This document shows positions 10,712 through 14,505 of a stretch of 14,505 nt of DNA, in pieces. Position numbers and translations under genes: made by a program. The notes beneath the pieces were generated by a model. The model did not search any database. It worked only from the letters and a program-made list of their open reading frames with translations, and had not been told where the DNA came from. This stretch comes from an uncultured Alistipes sp. (GTDB lineage Bacteria; Bacteroidota; Bacteroidia; Bacteroidales; Rikenellaceae). How positions within the stretch are numbered: the stretch's first letter is position 1; every line of letters starts with the position of its first letter. The stretch spans positions 1-14,505 of the forward strand of contig CAKVKI010000036.1 in NCBI GenBank assembly GCA_934754975.1. The letters run 5' to 3'.

Positions 10712-11389
10712 ATGACCGCAACTATGAGCCACCGCATCCTGCTCGTCGACGACGAGCCCGACATCCTCGAATTCGTAAAATACACCCTCGTCAAGGAGGG
10801 TTACGAGGTGTTCACGGCCCAGAACGGAGCCGAAGCGCTGAAAGCCGCGGCGCAGCACCGCCCACACCTGATCCTGCTGGACATGATGATGCCCGTGATG
10901 GACGGGGCGCAGACCTGCCGCGCCATCCGCGAAGATCCGCAGCTGCGCGATACGATGGTCGTTTTCCTCTCGGCTCTGGGCGAGGAGGAACAGCAGCTCA
11001 CGGGCTTCGGCGTGGGGGCCGACGATTACCTGACCAAGCCGATCAAGATGAAACTGCTGGTCAGCCGCGTGCAGGCCATCCTCAAGCGCATCGACGCCGA
11101 AAAATCCCCCGCCGCGGCGGAGGGCGTCGCCGTGGACCGCGAACGCTACACCGTCACGCGCGACGGCCGCGAAATCAGCCTGCCCCGCAAGGAGTTCGCC
11201 CTTTTGGACCTGCTCTGCTCGTCGCCGGGCAAACTCTTCTCGCGCGAAGAGATATATGCCCGGATCTGGGGTTCGGAGGTGGTCGTAGGCGACCGCACCA
11301 TCGACGTACATATCCGCAAACTGCGCCAGAAGATCGGCGACGCGAGGATCGTCACCGTCAAGGGCGTGGGCTATAAATACGAACCGTAA
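10712..11389 (+). CDS. OmpR/PhoB-family response regulator (no adjacent kinase)
   Basis: A two-component response regulator of 225 residues: receiver domain (about 5-125) and winged-helix OmpR-type DNA-binding domain (about 135-224). Receiver residues are complete: the acidic pair in LLVDDEPDIL, phosphoacceptor Asp57 in LILLDMMMPVMDG, the conserved Ser in FLSAL, and Lys109 in YLTKPIK. The DNA-binding domain shows RKEFALLDLL, REEIYARIWG and the recognition helix region RTIDVHIRKLRQKIGD, ending VKGVGYKYEP. It resembles PhoB/PhoP-type regulators. Starts: ATG 10712 is used here; ATG 10724 (MSHRILLVDDE) gives the more usual short N-terminus and is almost as likely; the in-frame GTG at 10694 lies inside a hairpin and is unlikely. 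No histidine kinase gene is beside it. The proB start is 30 nt downstream, so the three genes may be co-transcribed. Its targets cannot be told from sequence. Confidence 0.92.
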   Translation: MTATMSHRILLVDDEPDILEFVKYTLVKEGYEVFTAQNGAEALKAAAQHRPHLILLDMMMPVMDGAQTCRAIREDPQLRDTMVVFLSALGEEEQQLTGFGVGADDYLTKPIKMKLLVSRVQAILKRIDAEKSPAAAEGVAVDRERYTVTRDGREISLPRKEFALLDLLCSSPGKLFSREEIYARIWGSEVVVGDRTIDVHIRKLRQKIGDARIVTVKGVGYKYEP

Positions 11390-11391
11390 CA

Positions 11392-11407
11392 CCGGGCGGC
11401 CGCCCGG
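11392..11407. repeat. Perfect 16-nt palindrome between response regulator gene and proB
   Basis: CCGGGCGGCCGCCCGG is self-complementary over its full length and fills over half of the 30-nt gap. It can act as a dyad DNA site or, in RNA, form a 6-bp all-GC hairpin. There is no T run after it, and AAAGGA follows just before the proB ATG. Its role is unknown. Confidence 0.6.
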
Positions 11408-11419
11408 ACCCGAAAGGAC

Positions 11420-12511
11420 ATGGATAAAACGAACAAATACCGCCGCATCGTCATCAAGGTGGGCAGCAACGTGCTGACCCGCGACGACGGACGCCCCGAC
11501 ACGACGCGCATTTCAGCCCTCGTGGACCAGATCGCCCGGCTCCACCACGCCGGTATCGAAGTGATTCTGGTCTCATCGGGCGCCGTGGCTTCGGGCCGCA
11601 GCGTCCTCGAACAGCGCACCGGCCGCATCGACACCGTATCGGCCCGCCAACTCTTCTCCGCCGTCGGACAGGTGAAGCTGCTGAACCGCTATTACGACCT
11701 TTTCAACGAATACGGCATCGTCTGCGGACAGGTACTCACCACCAAGGAGAGTCTCTCCACCCGGCGGCAGTATCTCAACCAGCGCAACTGCATGGAGGTC
11801 ATGCTCTCCAACGGCGTGATCCCGATCGTCAATGAAAACGACACCATCTCGGTCACCGAACTGATGTTCACCGACAACGACGAACTTTCGGGACTCGTGG
11901 CGGCCATGATGCAGGCCGAAGCGCTGATTATTCTGAGCAACATCGACGGCATCTACGACGGCTCGCCCGCCGACCCCTCGTCGCAGGTGATCCGCCGCGT
12001 GAGACCCTCCGAAGACCTCTCGCAGTACATCGACCCGGCGCGCTCGTCGCGGGGCCGCGGAGGCATGGCGACCAAGAGCCGCATCTCGTCGCGCGTGGCC
12101 GGCGAGGGCATCGAAGTCATCATCGCCAACGGCCGCCGCGACGGCATCCTGACCGCCCTGGCGCTGAGCGGCGAGGAGGTGCCCTGCACCCGCTTCGAAC
12201 CCGCCCCGCACACGGCGTCGGGCGTCAAAATGTGGATCGCCAGCAGCGAAGGCTTCGCCAAAGGCGTCCTGCGCATCGACCAGGGCGCCGCAGCGGCCGT
12301 CCGGGCCAGCAAGGCCGCCAGCATCCTGGCCGTGGGCGTCACGGCCGTCGAGGGCGACTTCGAACGCGACGACCTGGTGCGCATCCTCTCTCCCGACGGG
12401 ACGCAGCTGGCCGTAGGCCGCATCTCGTGCGACAGCGATACCGCGCGCCGCAGCATCGGACGCAAAGGGCTGAAGCCCCTGGTCCATTGTGATTATCTCT
12501 ACCTCGAATAA
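11420..12511 (+). CDS. proB: Glutamate 5-kinase
   Basis: A 363-residue cytoplasmic kinase (E. coli: 367) that phosphorylates glutamate to gamma-glutamyl phosphate, the first committed and usually proline-inhibited step of proline synthesis. The amino acid kinase domain (1-255) has IKVGSNVLT (12-20), [13 protein letters not shown] (48-60), [10 protein letters not shown] (135-144), [12 protein letters not shown] (150-161) and RGRGGMATK (211-219). A C-terminal PUA domain (about 275-355, [12 protein letters not shown]...[16 protein letters not shown]) is present, as in the full-length bacterial form. The ATG at 11420 is preceded by AAAGGA at very short spacing. The gene lies 30 nt after the response regulator and 7 nt before proA, so proBA is a clear operon. 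proC, for the final step, is not in this window. Confidence 0.96.
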   Translation: MDKTNKYRRIVIKVGSNVLTRDDGRPDTTRISALVDQIARLHHAGIEVILVSSGAVASGRSVLEQRTGRIDTVSARQLFSAVGQVKLLNRYYDLFNEYGIVCGQVLTTKESLSTRRQYLNQRNCMEVMLSNGVIPIVNENDTISVTELMFTDNDELSGLVAAMMQAEALIILSNIDGIYDGSPADPSSQVIRRVRPSEDLSQYIDPARSSRGRGGMATKSRISSRVAGEGIEVIIANGRRDGILTALALSGEEVPCTRFEPAPHTASGVKMWIASSEGFAKGVLRIDQGAAAAVRASKAASILAVGVTAVEGDFERDDLVRILSPDGTQLAVGRISCDSDTARRSIGRKGLKPLVHCDYLYLE

Positions 12512-12518
12512 GACGACT

Positions 12519-13769
12519 ATGGAATACGAATCCCTGTTCAAAGCCGCCCGGCAGGCCGGAACGCTTCTGGCCGAAACCGAAACCGAACGTCTCGGACGCA
12601 CGCTGATGCACGCCGCACAGCTGCTGCGCACGCATACTCCCCGCCTGCTCGAAGCCAACGCCCGCGACCTCGAAGCCATGGCCCCCGACTCGCCGCTGCG
12701 CGACCGCCTGCGGCTGACCCCGGAACGTATCGACGCCATCGCCGCCGACATGGAAGCCGTCGCGCACCTGCCCTCGCCGCAGGGCGAAGAGCTGGAGCGG
12801 CGCACCCGGCCCAACGGCATGACCATCGTCAAACGGCGGGTGCCGTTCGGCGTAGTCGGCATGATCTGCGAAGCCCGGCCCAACGTCACAGCGGACATCT
12901 TCTCGCTCTGCATCAAAACGGGCAACGCCTGCGTGCTGAAGGGCGGCGGCGACGCCCGTCACTCCAACGAAGCCATCGCCGCCCTGCTGCACGAAGCCCT
13001 GCGCAGCGAAGGCATCGACGAACACGCCTTCACCCTGCTTCCTTCGGACCACGCTTCCGTCGGAGCGCTGCTGAACGCCGTGGGTTACGTCGATGTCGTC
13101 ATTCCGCGCGGCGGCGCGGGCCTGATCCGCTTCGTACGCGAAAACGCCCGCGTTCCGGTCATCGAAACCGGCGCCGGCATCGTCCACACCTACTTCGACC
13201 GCGACGGCGATCTCGCAAAGGGCCGCGCCGTGGTCTGCAACGCCAAAACCCGGCGCGTCAGCGTCTGCAACGCCCTCGACTGCCTCGTCGTCCACCGCGG
13301 CCGGCTCGCCGACCTGCCGGAACTGTGCGCCCCGCTGGCCGCCGCCCGCGTCACGGTCTACGCCGACGCCGAGGCTTTCGCGGCCTTGGGCGGACACTAC
13401 CCCGCCGACCTGCTGGAACACGCTTCCGAGGAGCATTTCGGCACGGAATTCCTCGACTACAAACTCGCCGTGAAGACCGTCGCATCGCCCGAAGAGGCCC
13501 TCGCGCACATCGCCCGCTATTCGTCGCGCCACAGCGAAGCCGTCGTCACCGAGAACAAACAGACCGCCACGCAGTTTACACGCAGCGTAGACGCCGCCTG
13601 CGTCTATGTCAATGTCTCGACGGCCTTCACCGACGGCGGACAGTTCGGCTTCGGCGCCGAAGTGGGCATCTCGACGCAGAAGCTCCACGCCCGCGGTCCG
13701 ATGGGCCTTCCCGAACTGACGACCTACAAATACATCGTCACGGGCGACGGGCAGATCCGGGAGTCCTGA
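12519..13769 (+). CDS. proA: Glutamate-5-semialdehyde dehydrogenase (gamma-glutamyl phosphate reductase)
   Basis: A 416-residue cytoplasmic enzyme (E. coli: 417) of the aldehyde dehydrogenase superfamily, reducing the ProB product to glutamate 5-semialdehyde with NADPH. Visible features: [38 protein letters not shown] for NADP binding in the middle of the N-terminal half, [21 protein letters not shown], and the catalytic cysteine Cys250 in [12 protein letters not shown]. The C-terminal part HSEAVVTEN and [28 protein letters not shown] is typical of ProA. The ATG at 12519 is chosen, 7 nt after the proB stop; the in-frame GTG at 12489 would add 10 residues from within proB and is unlikely. No terminator is evident after the gene; the 107 nt to crcB are AT-rich and contain a new promoter. 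Confidence 0.96.
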   Translation: MEYESLFKAARQAGTLLAETETERLGRTLMHAAQLLRTHTPRLLEANARDLEAMAPDSPLRDRLRLTPERIDAIAADMEAVAHLPSPQGEELERRTRPNGMTIVKRRVPFGVVGMICEARPNVTADIFSLCIKTGNACVLKGGGDARHSNEAIAALLHEALRSEGIDEHAFTLLPSDHASVGALLNAVGYVDVVIPRGGAGLIRFVRENARVPVIETGAGIVHTYFDRDGDLAKGRAVVCNAKTRRVSVCNALDCLVVHRGRLADLPELCAPLAAARVTVYADAEAFAALGGHYPADLLEHASEEHFGTEFLDYKLAVKTVASPEEALAHIARYSSRHSEAVVTENKQTATQFTRSVDAACVYVNVSTAFTDGGQFGFGAEVGISTQKLHARGPMGLPELTTYKYIVTGDGQIRES

Positions 13770-13836
13770 AGCCTGCCGCATCAGTTTTCACCCGAAAAAC
13801 AACAAAAAATATAACGATTCGTAATCATTTTTTCCG

Positions 13837-13844
13837 TAAATTTG
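13837..13844 (+). promoter_or_regulatory. Bacteroidetes-type -7 element for crcB-ackA
   Basis: TAAATTTG is a perfect TAnnTTTG match in an AT-rich stretch. Transcription would begin near 13851, giving a ~26-nt leader before the crcB ATG at 13877, too short to contain a fluoride (crcB) riboswitch. No good -33 TTTG is present at standard spacing. Imperfect inverted repeats upstream (AAAAAAT 13804-13810 with ATTTTTT 13827-13833, and GATT/AATC inside) may be a weak terminator of proA or an operator. Confidence 0.6.
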
Positions 13845-13876
13845 CACATCCTTAAAATTAGATGTATATTTAACTT

Positions 13877-14248
13877 ATGATTCGTGAACTTATGGCCGTA
13901 GGATTCGGCGGCGCGGCGGGCAGTATCGTCCGTTACCTGCTTTCCGGCGGAATCATGGCCGGACAGACGCTTTTGGGATTTCCGGCGGGCACGTTCACGG
14001 TCAACGCCGCGGGTTCGCTGCTGATCGGCATCCTGCTGGAAGCCACTGTCTCCGAAACGCTGGGCTGGCTGCTCATCGTGGGATTCTGCGGAGGCTTCAC
14101 CACCTTTTCGACCTTTTCGGCCGATGCGGTGCGCCTGCTGCGGGCCGGGTGTTACAACGCGGCGGCGATTTATGTGGCGCTGAGCGTCGCGGTATGCATT
14201 GTTTTTGCAGCGCTCGGCATGTGGATCGGAACAACATTTAGAAATTAA
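13877..14248 (+). CDS. crcB: Fluoride ion channel CrcB/Fluc
   Basis: A 123-residue membrane protein with four hydrophobic segments (about 4-24, 34-54, 62-88, 95-118), the usual size of CrcB/Fluc. These form antiparallel dimers that let fluoride leave the cytoplasm. Family motifs are clear: GFGGAAGSIVRYLL (9-22), the pore asparagine in GTFTVNAAGSLLIGI (Asn43), and GFCGGFTTFSTFSAD (69-83) with the phenylalanines that line the fluoride path and the TM3 break. Only one copy is seen, so a homodimer is expected. A perfect -7 element lies 33 nt upstream, and ackA starts 14 nt downstream, so the two genes are probably co-transcribed. Confidence 0.95.
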   Translation: MIRELMAVGFGGAAGSIVRYLLSGGIMAGQTLLGFPAGTFTVNAAGSLLIGILLEATVSETLGWLLIVGFCGGFTTFSTFSADAVRLLRAGCYNAAAIYVALSVAVCIVFAALGMWIGTTFRN

Positions 14249-14262
14249 CTTTATAAAAGACA

Positions 14263-14505
14263 ATGGTAATTTTGGTATTGAACTGCGGCAGTTCGTCGAT
14301 CAAGTATCAGGTGATCGACATGGAAGCCGCATCGAGTACGCTGCTCGCAAAAGGCATCGTGGAACGCATCGGCCTGCCGGAAGGCGACCTTACCCATAAA
14401 CCCGTCGGCAAACAGCCTTTCGAGCTGCACCGGCCCATTCCCGACCACACGACGGGCATCCAGCTCGTACTCGACGCCCTGACCGACCCGGCGCACGGCG
14501 TTATC
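14263..14505 (+). CDS. ackA: Acetate kinase, N-terminal part (3' end outside window)
   Basis: The first 81 codons of an acetate kinase, which interconverts acetate + ATP and acetyl phosphate + ADP, the ATP-yielding step of acetate fermentation. The start MVILVLNCGSSSIKYQVID carries the family signature (Asn7 and the GSSS phosphate-binding turn of the ASKHA fold), followed by ERIGLPEGD and the region around DHTTGIQLVLDALTD. Full-length enzymes have ~400 residues, so about four fifths is missing at the window edge. AAAAGA precedes the ATG. The usual partner pta is not visible; it could lie downstream. Confidence 0.95.
   Translation, partial: MVILVLNCGSSSIKYQVIDMEAASSTLLAKGIVERIGLPEGDLTHKPVGKQPFELHRPIPDHTTGIQLVLDALTDPAHGVI

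Noticed and set aside
12489..12518. Upstream in-frame GTG for proA
   Set aside because: It adds 10 residues within the end of proB; ATG at 12519 gives the family length and a normal 7-nt gap.
12339..13781. 480-codon open frame on the minus strand opposite proA
   Set aside because: Gly/Val/Asp/Arg-rich antisense shadow of a complete proA gene; no domain.
13770..13876. Fluoride riboswitch upstream of crcB
   Set aside because: The predicted transcript start leaves only ~26 nt of leader, and the AT-rich 107-nt gap does not show the conserved crcB-motif pseudoknot as far as I can see.

Overview
The window looks like a piece of core chromosome from a GC-rich member of the Bacteroidales, most likely Alistipes or a close relative (Rikenellaceae). 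This rests on Bacteroidetes-type promoter elements of the form TAnnTTTG in front of several genes, on the DUF349 - pyrG - yidC gene order, on protein styles familiar from that phylum, and on high GC in codon third positions. The genus is an inference; no rRNA or other marker is present.

Layout. Positions 1-809 (+) hold the C-terminal part of a RecQ-type helicase, cut by the window edge. Positions 900-3083 (+) form a tight operon: a DEDDy 3'-5' exonuclease of the WRN/RNase D type, an RlmI-type 23S rRNA cytosine methyltransferase that overlaps it by 4 nt, and a small HxlR-type transcription factor 1 nt further on. Positions 3084-3447 are non-coding and contain degenerate repeats of about 22 nt. 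Positions 3448-4305 (-) encode a secreted beta-propeller-like protein with a clear intrinsic terminator. Positions 4527-10548 (-) form a second operon, transcribed in the order DUF349-repeat protein, CTP synthase (pyrG), membrane insertase (yidC), from a good promoter near 10600. Divergent from it, 10712-13769 (+) carries an OmpR/PhoB-type response regulator without a kinase neighbour, followed closely by proB and proA, the first two enzymes of proline synthesis from glutamate. Positions 13877-14248 (+) encode a CrcB/Fluc fluoride channel behind its own promoter, followed after 14 nt by the start of acetate kinase (ackA), which runs off the window.

Functionally this is housekeeping: DNA repair, rRNA modification, pyrimidine nucleotide synthesis, membrane protein insertion, proline synthesis, fluoride export and acetate metabolism. 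I see no mobile element, CRISPR array, tRNA, rRNA or defence island. The points most worth a second look are the RecQ/WRN-like exonuclease adjacency, the repeat-bearing intergenic region, the five-repeat DUF349 protein in the pyrG-yidC operon, the strong leader hairpin of the orphan response regulator, the perfect palindrome between that regulator and proB, and the crcB-ackA pairing without a fluoride riboswitch. No clearly new system is evident.
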